From Mantis religiosa (taxonomy: Eukaryota; Arthropoda; Insecta; Mantodea; Mantidae): DNA of 64,000 bases. Location: the NCBI GenBank assembly GCA_030765055.1, contig CM060953.1, forward strand, positions 193,790,933 to 193,854,932, in the 5' to 3' direction. Made by a program: the position numbers and the translations under genes. How positions within the stretch are numbered: the stretch's first letter is position 1; each line of letters starts with the position of its first letter. A model generated the notes under the pieces. That model was not told the DNA's origin, did not search any database, and worked only from the letters and a program-made list of their open reading frames with translations. This document shows, piece by piece, positions 1 to 10,349 of the stretch.

Positions 1-945
1 AGCGTACTAGATGGCCGGTAGTTTCCGGCGTGAGAGACATAATAGGTGAGGAAAGAAAAGAAAAAAAATAGAGAAAGAGAAAGAAACACACCTGTACCCA
101 AAGGGCACTAGTACACGTCAGTAAAAGAACACTGTTTGCACTGATTGTGAAAATACAATTCACTAGAAGATATCGTATTCCACAGTTAAACACAGTTACA
201 CTATAAACACTCACGGAAGCAGCGCGCACAAAACACGTCTATCTACCACGACTGTCGGTACACGACTCTGCTAAGGAGATATGAGTGGATTAACTTTGTA
301 TGACCAATGCAGACGGTGTACTATTTACCATATGGGAGGTTCACTTCTAGTAAGTATATGTTCTGTGGCTCTTTCATAATAATGAGAAAAAATGAATAGC
401 GAATTAGTATTTGAAAAAAAAATGGCTGCATTCACGCGAGGTTTCTACAAGATATACTTCCAAAAGCTCACTATTCTTTCTACTTCGTAATGCAGATCAA
501 CTTTCAGTTCCAAATAGGGTTGCCAACTTTTTCTATTCAAACTAAGGGAGACTAGTTAAGTTTCAAAATAATTAGTAATATATACCTAAACGAGTTGTAC
601 ATCTAATAAACAAAATCAACATTAAGTATTACAAAGTGCACATGCATCTTGCTTGGAATCAGCTTGAACTTTACGATTATATTTTGCATACTCCACAAGT
701 GTAATGAAAAATAAGTGGAAAATTTAAAAATTTAAATATCAAAAAACTGTTAATGATATTTCCAACCTTAAAAAATAAAAGACGATTGTAATTTTAAAAA
801 AAATTACTTACCAACCTTGGGTTAATAAACATTTTCAAAAAAAATTTTAAAGAGTTTGTTTGGTCTAACTTTAGTTCCTCAAAATAAAAAGTATTAAAAA
901 TTTACTGCACTTCTCTTAAAAAGATAAAATTCCTGATAGTAAAAA
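1..945. other. unassigned AT-rich stretch
   Basis: I see no open frame of useful length, no tRNA-like box and no terminal inverted repeat here. The stretch from about 560 becomes strongly A/T-rich with poly-A and poly-T runs. It may be the decayed body of the Penelope-like element whose endonuclease remnant begins just downstream, but nothing in it proves this. Confidence 0.4.
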
Positions 946-952
946 AATCTGA

Positions 953-1208
953 ATTGTGTCGATTGTGATCAGGTTTATATTGGAAAGACAAAACGTAATT
1001 TGGAAACCACAATGAAAGAAATTTTCGTAACATTAAGTATAAACAAACAAATAAATCGGCCGTAGCAGATCACATTTGGTCATTTAACCATGAAATAAAT
1101 CCAGAAGTTAAATTATTAAAACAATTAAATGTTACGATACTTTTAATGGTTAGGGCTAATATATTTATTTAAAAAAATGAACATCGCGTAATGAATTTTG
1201 ATTGTTTT
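953..1208 (+). pseudogene. Penelope-like retroelement, GIY-YIG endonuclease remnant
   Basis: Conceptual translation gives a C-x2-C pair followed by VYIGKT (codons near 953-990). After a +1 frameshift near 1025 it continues with AVADHIWSFNHE, and then KNEHRVMNFD after an in-frame stop near 1172. This order of cysteine pair, YIG-K/R-T, A-x-H and VMNFD is that of the C-terminal GIY-YIG nuclease of Penelope-like elements, which cuts the target DNA during retrotransposition. The reverse transcriptase domain expected upstream is not recognisable. The copy is dead, with one frameshift and one stop. The motif order argues well for the family, but only about 80 residues support it. Confidence 0.7.
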
Positions 1209-1540
1209 TAAATTTGATTCCTTTTCAGATGTTAGTAGTACTAAAATAACCATAGTGACATCTAGCGACGGTAACGTTAACAACGAGATTGTTGATGGTT
1301 CACGCTGATGATGTGATTAAGATATACACGAAATCGCGATCCTAATCAATTTGTAAGAAAACAGTCATCATTTCTTATAAGATAAGTGACGCTTTTTAAG
1401 TTACACATTGTTATATTTGTATATAAGTGTAACGTAAATGTACACTAATTTGTAAATCAGCCTGTAACAGGTTTACATTACAAGGTTCCTATCATAAGTT
1501 GATTTGTTGTTCATCAACGAAATCTTTCAGGATAAGGAAG

Positions 1541-1634
1541 TACGTCCAACGTTATGATCTGACCGAGATTCGAACTCGGGACGTCTTGACTGTGAGGCAC
1601 ACACGCTACCACCGTGCTACAGAGGTGGGCTCCC
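1541..1634 (-). mobile_element. SINE-A (tRNA-derived), internally deleted copy
   Basis: On the minus strand this carries a tRNA-like head with a B box of the form GAGTTCGAATCTC and the motif GTGTGCCTCACA, which is shared with the full SINE-A copies at 8183 and 31464. The 3' body is almost missing: only the end motif, seen on the plus strand as ACGTCC-AACGTTA at 1542-1554, is left next to the head. So most of the roughly 120-bp body has been deleted. Confidence 0.7.
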
Positions 1635-2345
1635 ATACTCGTGTAAAGAATATTTTAGGGTAGGGGGATACTTTTGGATATCTTCATACCGCAGTTTTGG
1701 AACTTTATAACTTCATAGGCATATAAAAGGTCATTTTTCTCAAAATTTTTTGTTTATTATTAAGGGAGTTTTAAAACAAGTGCATATTCTTGGTAAACTG
1801 TCGATATTAAATTTCTTGATGGAATACAATACTCACTGTACTTGGCGTAGAACAGAAATTAAAACAAAATAATATTAATACTGCAAGGCAGTGAGGGCAT
1901 GCAACTTGCTATGCACAACTGTCAGGTTTTATGTGATGGTGAAATCACTAACCATTTGATTCAATCCCTTTTGCAAATCATGGATTAAATTTCGGTTACT
2001 CTTTGAGTACCGCATGCAATAACGTAATGTTTGCGGCATCAGCCACAAGGGAGCAGCACCTCTCAGGGCGAACTCTGTGGCTTGTCGAAGGGGATTACAG
2101 GGTTGAGAGCAGGGACTTCTAGGGTCAACACGGTGTAAACAGAGGGCATGTAGCGTTCATCAACCACACAGAACTGATACATTCTGTAACATCTTTAATG
2201 TTTTAAAGTAGCTATCTCTTCGCCTAATACTAGCAGAGTTTATCCAATATTAGAAGTTACATTTTTAGTTTACCTACTACGCGTGTATTTAAAGATAAAT
2301 ATCTACAATATAGACATTTTTACGACAAAGTTCGCTCAAATACAT
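1635..2345. other. no gene seen
   Basis: Moderately AT-rich sequence without a recognisable frame or repeat boundary. Nothing here was assigned. Confidence 0.4.
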
Positions 2346-5345
2346 ACACGTGGACTCTTTGTGAATGAGTGACAGATGGCAGCACTGTACAGTGCATATA
2401 ACTCTGGTGGCAGCGACGAGAGTTAGGACTGTTTTTGATACTTAAAATGACGACGTTTTCATTGCAAGAACAGCGTGTAATCATTCGTGATCTGCATTTT
2501 CGTGGTGTGACATGTATTGAAATTCATCGCCAGTTGAGTGAGGCATGTGGTGATGGTACCATGGATGTGTCTAATGTACGTTCCTGGGTGCGACAGTTCA
2601 ATGAAGACAGAACATCGTGTGACAACAAACCAAGGCAGTTAAGTGAGGCATGTGGTGATGGTACCATGGATGTGTCTAATATACGTTCCTGGGCGCGACA
2701 GTTCAATGAAGACAGAACATCGTGTGACAACAAACCAAGACAGTTAAGTGAGACATGTGGTGATGGTACCATGGATGTGTCCAATGTACGTTCCTGGGTG
2801 CGACAGTTCAATGAAGACAGAACATCGTGTGACAACAAACCAAGACAGTTAAGGGAGGCATGTGGTGATGGTACCATGGATATGTCTAATGTACGTTCCT
2901 GGGTACGACAGTTCAATGAAGACAGAACATCGTGTGACAACAAACCAAGACAGTTAAGTGAGGCATGTGGTGATGGTACCATGGATGTGTCTAATGTACG
3001 TTCCTGGGTACGACAGTTCAATGAAGACAGAACATCGTGTGACAACAAACCAAGACAGTTGAGTGAGACATGTGGTGATGGTACCATGGATGTGTCTAAT
3101 GTACGTTCCTGGGTACGACAGTTCAATGAAGACAGAACATCGTGTGACAACAAACCAAGACAGTTAAGTGAGGCATGTGGTGATGGTACCATGGATGTGT
3201 CTAATGTACGTTCCTGGGTACGACAGTTCAATGAAGACAGAACATCGTGTGACAACAAACCAAGACAGTTGAGTGAGACATGTGGTGATGGTACCATGGA
3301 TGTGTCTAATGTACGTTCCTGGATGCCACAGTTCAATGAAGACAGAACACCATGTGACAACAAACCAAGACAGTTGAGTGAGGCATGTGGTGATGGTACC
3401 ATGGATGTGTCTACTGTACGTTCCTGGGTGTGACAGTTCAATGAAGACAGAACATCGTGTGACAACAAACCAAGACAGTTAAGTGAGGTATGTGGTGATG
3501 GTACCATGGTTGTGTCTAATGTACGTTCGTGGGTGCGACAGTTCAATGAAGACAGAACATCGTGTGACAACAAATCAAGACAGTTAAGTGAGGCATGTGG
3601 TGATGGTATCATGGATGTGTCTAATGTACGTTCCTGGGTGCGACAGTTCTATGAAGACAGAACATAGTGTGACAACAAACCAAGACAGTTAAGTGAGGCA
3701 TGTGGTGATGGTACCATGGATGTGTCTAATGTACGTTCCTGGGTGTGACAGTTCAATGAAGACAGAACATCGTGTGACAACAAACCATGACAGTTAAGTG
3801 AGGTATGTGGTGATGGTACCATGAATGTGTTTAATGTGCGTTCCTGGGTGTGACAGTTCAATGAAGACAGAACATCGTGTGACAACAAACCAAGACAGCT
3901 TAGTGAGGTATGTAGTGATGGTACCATGGATGTGTCTAATGTACGTTCCTGGGTGTGACAGTTCAATGAATACAGAATATCGTGTGACGACAAACCAAGA
4001 CAGTTAAGTGAGGCATGTGGTGATGGTACCATGGATGTGTCTAATGTACGTTCCTGGGTGCGACAGTTCAATGAAGATAGAACATCGTGTGACAACAAAC
4101 CAAGACAGTTGAGTGGGGCATGTGGTGATGGTACCATGAATGTGTCTAATGTACGTTCCTAGGTGCGACAGTTCAATGAAGACAGAACATCGTGTGACAA
4201 CAAACCAAGACAGTTAAGTGAGGCATGTGGAGATGGTAACATGGATGTGTCTAATGTATGTTCCTGGGTGTGACAGTTCAATGAAGACAGAACATCGTGT
4301 GACAACAAACCAAGACAGTTAAGTGAGGCATGTGGAGATGGTACCATGGATGTGTCTAATGTACGTTCCTGGGTATGACAGTTCAATGAAGATAGAACAT
4401 CGTGTGACAACAAACCAAGACAGTTAAGTGAGGCATGTGGAGATGGTAACATGGATGTGTCTAATGTATGTTCCTGGGTGCGACAGTTCAATGAAGACAG
4501 AACATCGTGTGACAACAAACCAAGACAGTTGAGTGAGGCATGTGGTGATGGTACCATGGATGTGTCTAATGTACGTTCCTGGGTGTGACAGTTCAATGAA
4601 GACAGAACATCGTGTGACAACAAACCAAGATAGTTAAGTGAGGCATGTGGTGATGGTACCATGGATGTGTCTAATGTACGTTCCTGGGTATGACAGTTCA
4701 ATGAAGATAGAACATCGTGTGACAACAAACCAAGACAGTTAAGTGAGGCATGTGGAGATGGTACCATGGATGTGTCTAATGTACGTTCCTGGGTATGACA
4801 GTTCAATGAAGACAGAACATCGTGTGACAACAAACCAAGACAGTTAAGTGAGGCATGTGGAGATGGTACCATGGATGTGTCTAATGTACGTTCCTGGGTA
4901 TGACAGTTCAATGAAGATAGAACATCGTGTGACAACAAACCAAGACAGTTAAGTGAGGCATGTGGAGATGGTAACATGGATGTGTCTAATGTACGTTCCT
5001 GGGTGTGACAGTTCAATGAAGACAGAACATCGTGTGACAACAAACCAAGACAGTTGAGTGGGGCATGTGGTGATGGTACCATGGATGTGTCTAATGTACG
5101 TTCCTGGGTGTGACAGTTCAATGAAGACAGAACATCGTGTGACAACAAACCAAGATAGTTAAGTGAGGCATGTGGTGATGGTACCATGTATGTGTCTAAT
5201 GTACGTTCCTGGGTGTGACAGTTCAATGAAGACAGAACATCGTGTGACAACAAATCAAGACAGTTGCAGACGTCGCCTCCAAAATTGGCATTTCCGTGGG
5301 ATCTGTGCACACAATCCTGCAGGAAGAACTGAGAATAGCTATCTC
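2346..5345 (+). mobile_element. mariner-type transposon fragment with expanded N-terminal exon
   Basis: A 5' leader (2346-2446) is shared with two other copies in the window (31931 onward, and 34358 downward on the minus strand), so it belongs to the element. The transposase starts at 2447 (MTTFSLQEQR; an upstream in-frame ATG at 2435 adds four residues) and reads through the first helix-turn-helix (CIEIHRQLSEACGDG). After codon 28 the frame enters a 105-bp tandem array (2531-5260). The array exits into SKIGISVGSVHTILQEEL, the second helix-turn-helix of mariner transposases, at 5270-5335 in a shifted frame. The linker between the two helix-turn-helices and the whole DDD catalytic domain are absent. 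The element cannot encode transposase. Confidence 0.8.
2531..5260 (+). repeat. 105-bp tandem array, 26 copies, from mariner DNA-binding exon
   Basis: The monomer starts at CAGTTRAGTGAGGCATGTGG and encodes 35 residues (QLSEACGDG...VRQFNEDRTSCDNKPR). Twenty-six copies fit exactly: 26 x 105 = 2,730 bp with no net indel. Monomers differ by point changes. A recurrent CGA-to-TGA change turns VRQ into V-stop-Q in 13 of the 26 copies (9, 12-14, 17, 18 and 20-26); TAG occurs in copies 11 and 16 and at the 20/21 and 25/26 joints. The first eight copies are open, giving a 332-residue frame from 2435 to 3433. Neighbouring monomers share private variants, such as GGTAAC instead of GGTACC in copies 17, 19 and 24, which indicates local duplication of multi-monomer blocks. 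Confidence 0.95.
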
Positions 5346-5546
5346 CTAAGGTTTACAAATTATACGTAAGTCATTATACGTACTTATAGTTCACAGAATA
5401 CTCACAAAAAAGCAAGATAAATGTATTATTTGATAATGTCCCAAGAGTATAGTCAAAATCGTTTTAGTCAGTTTTGAGAAAATCATAAATAATATAATAT
5501 TTTCATCTAAACAGCCCCAGTCTAGGAAAATTGCATACGCCAGCAC

Positions 5547-5562
5547 TCACACACACACACAC
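5547..5562. repeat. (CA)n microsatellite
   Basis: Short run of CA dinucleotides just upstream of the Tc1-type element at 5583. The surrounding 5346-5582 shows no gene. Confidence 0.85.
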
Positions 5563-5582
5563 GCCGCAAATAACTTAAATTT

Positions 5583-6825
5583 CAGCGATCCATATAAACC
5601 TGAACAATTTCAATGAGCCATAATTTCCCTTAGAAAGCTCGTAGAATGTAGAAATTTCTTTTAATGATATCAGTGGCGCTGGGAGAGAACATACTGAGTA
5701 CTGTGTACAGTTGACAGTCTCAAATGTGCAGTCATAACAGCAACATGCAGTCTCACTACGAAAGCGTGTTATTTTTGAAAACATATTGGAAGACAAATTC
5801 CTTGGTAACAACACAAAGGGAATTTCTAAGAGAATTTAATGTACCCGATGTTTCGACAAAAGCAACAATGTTATCGCTCGTAAGAAAGCTGGAGACAACT
5901 GGTATACTCATTAGTGAGAGTGGAAAACATAGACCGTCATCTGTTACAGATGTTCGCAGAAGGCTATTGAATTCTCCAAACAAATCGTTACGTCGATTGA
6001 GCCAGGAATCAGGGTATTCATATGGAACATGTCAAAGAGCTACGACCTTACAGAGTGCATATGGTGTAACAACTGAAAGAAGCAGATTGTGATAAACGAA
6101 TCAGTTACTATCGATGGTTTCAGGGTACTCTTACTCCACGTCCAGATATTCTCTCCATAACGTGGTTTACAGATGAGGCATGGTTTCATTTGTAAGTCTA
6201 CATAAACACACAAAACACCAGATATTGGGCTGCTGTAAACCCCCAAGTGATCCACGAAACCCCACTGCATAATGGTGTACCATTTTCTTTGATACGACTG
6301 TAGACACTGAAGTTTATATGGGTGTCTTCAAGACATTTGTGGAGCAGCTGGATGATATCGAATTGAGAGAAGGTTATTTCCAGCAAGATGGAGCAACGTA
6401 CCACACATCCAACGACACCATGGAAATTGTAACTAGTTTCTTTGATAATCGAATAATATCAAAAGATCTGTGAATCCCACATCCCCTGACCTAACCTCAC
6501 CGGATTTTTTCTTGCGGAGGTATCTAAAAATAGAGTGTACAAGAATACGCCGCGGGCAATTGACGTTCTCAAGGAATCCACTCGAACCGAAATAAATAAC
6601 ATTGGTGAGGATACTCTCCGTAAAACTTCAGAGAATATGGTGAGACGAGTACAAACATGTATGGATGCTGATGCAGGACACTTCCAACATTTTCTCTGAG
6701 ATATAAATAGTGTAATGTAATCTCCCAATTGTGTATTATATTCTCCCAAAATTGTACGTGTGTCCTATTCTTGGTTCAAAAGCTATGGCCTATTGAAATG
6801 GTTCAGGTATATATGGATCGCACTG
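5583..6825 (+). mobile_element. Tc1/mariner-superfamily transposon with terminal inverted repeats
   Basis: The left end (CAG-CGATCCATATAAACCTGAAC) matches the reverse complement of the right end (CAGTGCGATCCATATATACC) and the match continues inward for about 40 bp on both sides (CAATTTCAATGAGCCATAA against CCATTTCAATAGGCCATAG). The right end abuts TA, as expected for TA target duplication. The left TA is eroded and the left tip has lost about two bases. Length is 1,243 bp, normal for this superfamily. The internal gene is disabled (see next entry). Confidence 0.85.
5724..6700 (+). pseudogene. Tc1-like transposase (DUF4817-type N-terminus), broken
   Basis: The start at 5724 opens a 122-residue frame with a helix-turn-helix region: FNVPDVSTKATMLSLVRKLE, then SVTDVRRRLLNSPNKSLRRL and SQESGYSYGTCQRA. 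This is the N-terminal pattern of a transposase group common in insects. After frameshifts the catalytic part follows: ITWFTDEAWFHL near 6160 (first D), a gap where part of the core seems deleted near 6275-6285, then GYFQQDGATYHTS near 6375 (second D) and a decayed PDFFLRRYLK near 6500 (third acidic region). Stops and frameshifts make it non-functional. The order of motifs, the length of the host element and its inverted repeats all agree with a DNA transposase. Confidence 0.8.
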
Positions 6826-8170
6826 TATATAATATATATTATTGGTGTAAATGCAAAATAAAAGTACGCCACTTATATTTAGAGCGATTTTGGACCATTT
6901 AAGCGATACAGCACTGGTAAGATTGGAAATTATAAGCTAGCCATGGCTTCAAAAAGTCCATCTCTATTCTCAACCCAGAAGCTGCACGGGTAGTATTTTA
7001 TACTGAAAAAGCGAATTTATTAATTTCATTTCCTCCGTTATCCATGAAATAATTAAGCAATGATCTAGAACACTTTTATGGCGAATCCTCTCTTATAATT
7101 TGTATAAGTGGGACAGAAACGGCATAAAAGTGATAATTCTCGTGACTGCCTCATAAAACACGGCGTTACAAGAATTATTACTTCACAATCGGGTTATATT
7201 GCCCTTGCGCCATTACTACAGGTACGCTGGAACCGTGTCGATATAACGTGAGACACTTTATGTAGGTAAGGAAATATTAAACCATGCTCATCACCAAGTG
7301 CCTCATTCTATAGCACTCCACTTAAAGTTTGCTTTACTACCTCCCCCTTCCTTGGCCTCAAAAAGAACTACCTTCATTAAACAGTCAATCCCACGAATAG
7401 AACATACTCTCGGAAACATTTTCAATCTTATGTAGATAAATTAACAATCTATAACACTATAACACTTAAAATCTGTTTCCCATAGCCTCGGCTATTACAA
7501 TATAACCTCACTAAAACGGAACGCAATAGCTCCGGCATTTATTTTTCGTTTAAACAGGTTTCAGAATTACAGTGGCTCATGTCTGACAACAAATAAATTA
7601 CGAAATAGTCAAATACGTTTACAGTGAAGATTAATACAGAATGAAGTGTAAATAATAATATGCTGATATGTATTATATATTATATTTTCAACTTATATAC
7701 AATAATTGTAATTTATCGCCTAGTTTCTCTATTTTCAAATTTTCCTTTCCAATCTGCAGCTTCATTTGTTTTACGTCACACAACATTCAAAACAATGTTA
7801 TGGCGATGTTTGAAACTCGAGGCATTCATTGGAAGCTCTAAAATTGTCTTTACCTAATTTTTTTGGTCTCTGAAGCTTCACTGAAGCAATGGTCCAAAAA
7901 TGGGAATACCTTTAGCACGCGCACTAACAAACCACTCGAACACAGCTCTTCATATCTGTAGATTTTGTGTTGCGTTTCACATCCCCTGCTGTTCCCTTTA
8001 ACCTTTAATTTTTATTTTTTCAAAATCACATAAATCTGAGTATTCCCATTTCAAACCATTCTTTAGCTAGACGTTTGTTATTTTCGTGTTTTCTAAATAC
8101 CTTATTTTTTTTTCCTCCAGTGATAAAGTCTTATATTTAGAAGTCATTTTACAGAATTTGTGTACATTCA
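6826..8170. other. no gene seen; possible short palindromic repeat
   Basis: No convincing coding frame. Around 7885-8068 two segments, AATGGTCCAAAAATGGGAAT and the reverse complement of ATTCCCATTTCAAACCATTC, form an imperfect inverted repeat about 180 bp apart. This could be a small MITE or chance. The rest is AT-rich. Confidence 0.35.
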
Positions 8171-8182
8171 AGCTGTGTGTTT

Positions 8183-8409
8183 GCCCGCCTCGGTAGCGTG
8201 TCTGCCTCACGTTCAAGAGGTCCCGAGTTCGAATCTCGGTCACGGTGAGTTACCTGGATAAGGTTTTTTCCGGGATTTCCCTTATCCTTAAAACGAATGT
8301 TGGGTAGCTCTAAGCTCCATGGACCCTGGACACATTTCAGCATCATTTCACCCCTTTCATTCACCGTCCGATATCACTTAACGTTAAAGGACGTAAGCTA
8401 AAAAAAAAG
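8183..8409 (+). mobile_element. SINE-A, complete copy with 12-bp target duplication
   Basis: tRNA-like head (GCCCGCCTCGGTAGCGTGTC, B box GAGTTCGAATCTC), a body beginning near GTTACCTGGATAAGG and ending in CGTCCGATATCACTTAACGT, then an A-rich tail. The insertion is flanked by AGCTGTGTGTTT at 8171-8182 and 8410-8421. RNA polymerase III would transcribe it from its internal boxes, and mobilisation would depend on LINE proteins. This copy defines the family boundaries used elsewhere in the window. Confidence 0.9.
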
Positions 8410-8654
8410 AGCTGTGTGTTTAAACAAATCAGCAAAGTTAATAGTTTTCTACCATTCGTACTTGATCAAGTGTAATAAAGAAACTGAGAATGAACACACT
8501 ACAAATCAGTTGTACCCTTACCATGTGTGTTGGAAAAGAGTTGGGAAAGCTAATGGTTTGTTTACCCTTTTCGTCCAAGGATTACAATTTATGGTTTATT
8601 ATTCATAGACCTTCGGTACAAGTACATTCGCCCTAGAAATTGTTGCAGTTTTAA

Positions 8655-8995
8655 TACACGTTTGTTGTAACCCAAAAATGTTACGTTAGAAAGTTTGTCA
8701 GACATCTGCATCGCTACGAGGGAGAAGATTTCTTGAATTGCATTGTGACTTGTGATGAAACGTGAGTGCATCATTAGATCCCAGAGTCAAAGCAAGCAAG
8801 CTTGGAGTGCCGGTGATGAGATGAAGTAGGTCCGGTCAAAGTCTGCTGGAAAGATGCTTACAACTGTTTTGTAGTACGACGCGGGAGTTTTGCTGGTGGA
8901 TTTTCTTCAAGAACAAAGGACAATCAATGCAGCCTATTACAGTCACATTTTGGATCAAGCAAAAGCTGCACATCGAAACAAGCGCCGCTGACAAC
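8655..8995 (+). pseudogene. mariner transposase catalytic-core fragment
   Basis: Reading across frames gives NCIVTCDET then a stop in place of the conserved tryptophan, VHH, PESKQASLE, and in another frame LVDFLQEQRTINAAYY-SHIL. This is the mariner order around the first catalytic aspartate (TxDETW...PESK) and the segment before the second. There are several stops and at least one frameshift. The N-terminus and the second and third catalytic aspartates are missing. It faces the opposite way to the mariner remnant that follows. Confidence 0.8.
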
Positions 8996-9087
8996 CGATC
9001 CGAAAGTAAGTTCTGTTTGGTAATAAAATTAAATTGTGTACAGATACAGAAAAATAATTTATTGCACAAAATTCTACAACTCTTAAA

Positions 9088-9418
9088 CTACTTTTCCACA
9101 TAACTGCCAACATTTTGCAGTCATTTGTCATAGCGAGGTACTAGTTTTTGTATACCTTCTTCATAGAAGTTTGCCGCCTGTGTCTTCAACCAGTTGGAAA
9201 CATTTTCTTTCAGCTCTTCGCCATTGTTGAAGTGTTGACCGCCAAGGAAAGATTTGAGATGCAAAAGCAGATGAAAGTCGCTAGGAGCGAGGTCAGGGCT
9301 GTATGGGGGGTGGTCAAACACGTCCTAGCCAAATCGCTGTAGGATGTTTTTCGTAGCATTTACAGTGTGTGGTCGTGCGTTGTCGTGAAGAAACACATGT
9401 TTAAGCATGTTACGCCAG
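9088..9418 (-). pseudogene. mariner transposase C-terminal third
   Basis: On the minus strand the segment reads LHDNARPHTVNATKNIL (second catalytic D) and then HPPYSPDLAPSDFHLLLHLK, with the third catalytic D in PSDF. It closes with GIQKLVPRYDK and VGSYVEK before a stop at 9088. These are the DD34D hallmarks of mariner. An in-frame stop follows PRYDK at 9121. Upstream coding sequence is cut off at about 9420 by the GC-rich repeat. The N-terminal piece at 9946-10047 in the same orientation may be the other end of the same copy. Confidence 0.85.
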
Positions 9419-9444
9419 AGGATCTACTCCCATTATTCCTGGAC

Positions 9445-9926
9445 CCGTAGGACCAAGAACCCGGGCCTCCTTCTACCCGGGAGCCGAAGCTCCGGGGCTC
9501 TTTTCATAGGGCAATATCTGGAGTCTAAAAAGTAGCATCGACTCGAAAATCAAGACGGGTGGAAGTGGATACGCCACTTACGCGCGTCAACTCCGCAGGG
9601 AAGACTACCGAAAACCTCGGTGGGGCCGAATGGTGACCTAACACACCTTCTACTAGCTCTGCAGGCTAGTACCCGGGACTTACTAGGCAACCCTCTAACC
9701 ACTCCAGTCGGCCGTAGCCTGGCCGGAGGTACCCAAGTTCCCGTGGGTCTCGGGAACACACTGCCCCCTCGAGTCCAACCCAATCCTAACAGCTCCCAAT
9801 CAGGGAGGGGCTCCAATGTTCGGCCCAAGGTTCCTGTAGTAACTTCAGTGGTACCACGAGTGCTAGGGACCCGCAGCACCCGCACCACGGCAGCTGAAGG
9901 CGACGGATTTCCCTCCCCTACGGGGC
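9445..9926. repeat. GC-rich repeat, unexpanded copy
   Basis: This block is much richer in G+C than its surroundings. It contains in order TACGCCACTTACGCGCGTCA, AGGGAAGACTACCGAAAA, one copy of the segment CTACTAGCTCTGCAGGCTAG followed by TACCCGGGAC, and then a right part with CCCCCTCGAGTCCAACCCAA and GGTACCACGAGTGCTA. The same landmarks in the same order flank the 89-bp satellite at 17.1-24.5 kb. There the central segment is repeated about 82 times; here it occurs once. The minus strand has a 216-residue open frame (9550-10200) that crosses into mariner sequence, so the frame is composite. Family unknown. Confidence 0.8.
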
Positions 9927-9942
9927 GTGAAGAAACAACACC

Positions 9943-10330
9943 TTTTGACAGCCGATAAATTTCAATTTGTTTTACTTTCCTATCATTCAGAAAACGAATC
10001 ACAGTTCTGATTTCACAAGCGGCGGGATTTTCAATCAACACCGACATTGTAGACAAGCACAACAAAGCGTACGTGGCTGACAGCCATCTCACAATGGCAC
10101 ACGTTTCTTCTGCTTGATACAGAACGTCTACTGCAATCGCAGCGCTGCAGCGGAGATAAATTGAAACAGAAATTACTTCCTGGACATCTCTGGAACACAC
10201 TCATTACACTGACTCCGCCCGCGTCCTTCCTCCTTCTAGAAGGATGGTACCAAAAACTTGCCAATCCAAGGGAGAAAATGTGTATCAATAAATTTAAAAA
10301 AAAAAGTAATTCCCGGTTATGATTGATCTG
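9943..10330 (-). pseudogene. mariner 5' region and transposase N-terminus
   Basis: From ATG at 10047 the minus strand reads MSVLIENPAACEIRTVIRFL and then IEIYRLSK, where it breaks at about 9943. This is the start of the mariner helix-turn-helix domain. The leader upstream (to about 10330) has the compact GC-rich sequence CCGCCCGCGTCC (plus strand, near 10215) and no stop for a long distance. Together with 9088-9418 it probably represents one mariner whose middle was replaced or lost when the GC-rich repeat arrived. Confidence 0.7.
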
Positions 10331-10349
10331 CCCTAATACACCAGCCAAA

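Noticed and set aside
7885..8068. MITE
   Set aside because: The inverted match is imperfect (about 18 of 24) and no target duplication is visible, so it is mentioned only as a possibility.
8183..8260. Functional tRNA gene
   Set aside because: A and B boxes are present, but no acceptor stem closes and a SINE body with tail and target duplication follows. The same applies to 31464, 42484, 13507, 61740, 54584 and 45130.
9550..10200. 216-residue gene on the minus strand
   Set aside because: The frame starts in mariner leader and N-terminal sequence and continues by chance through the GC-rich repeat, so it is a chimera of two repeats.
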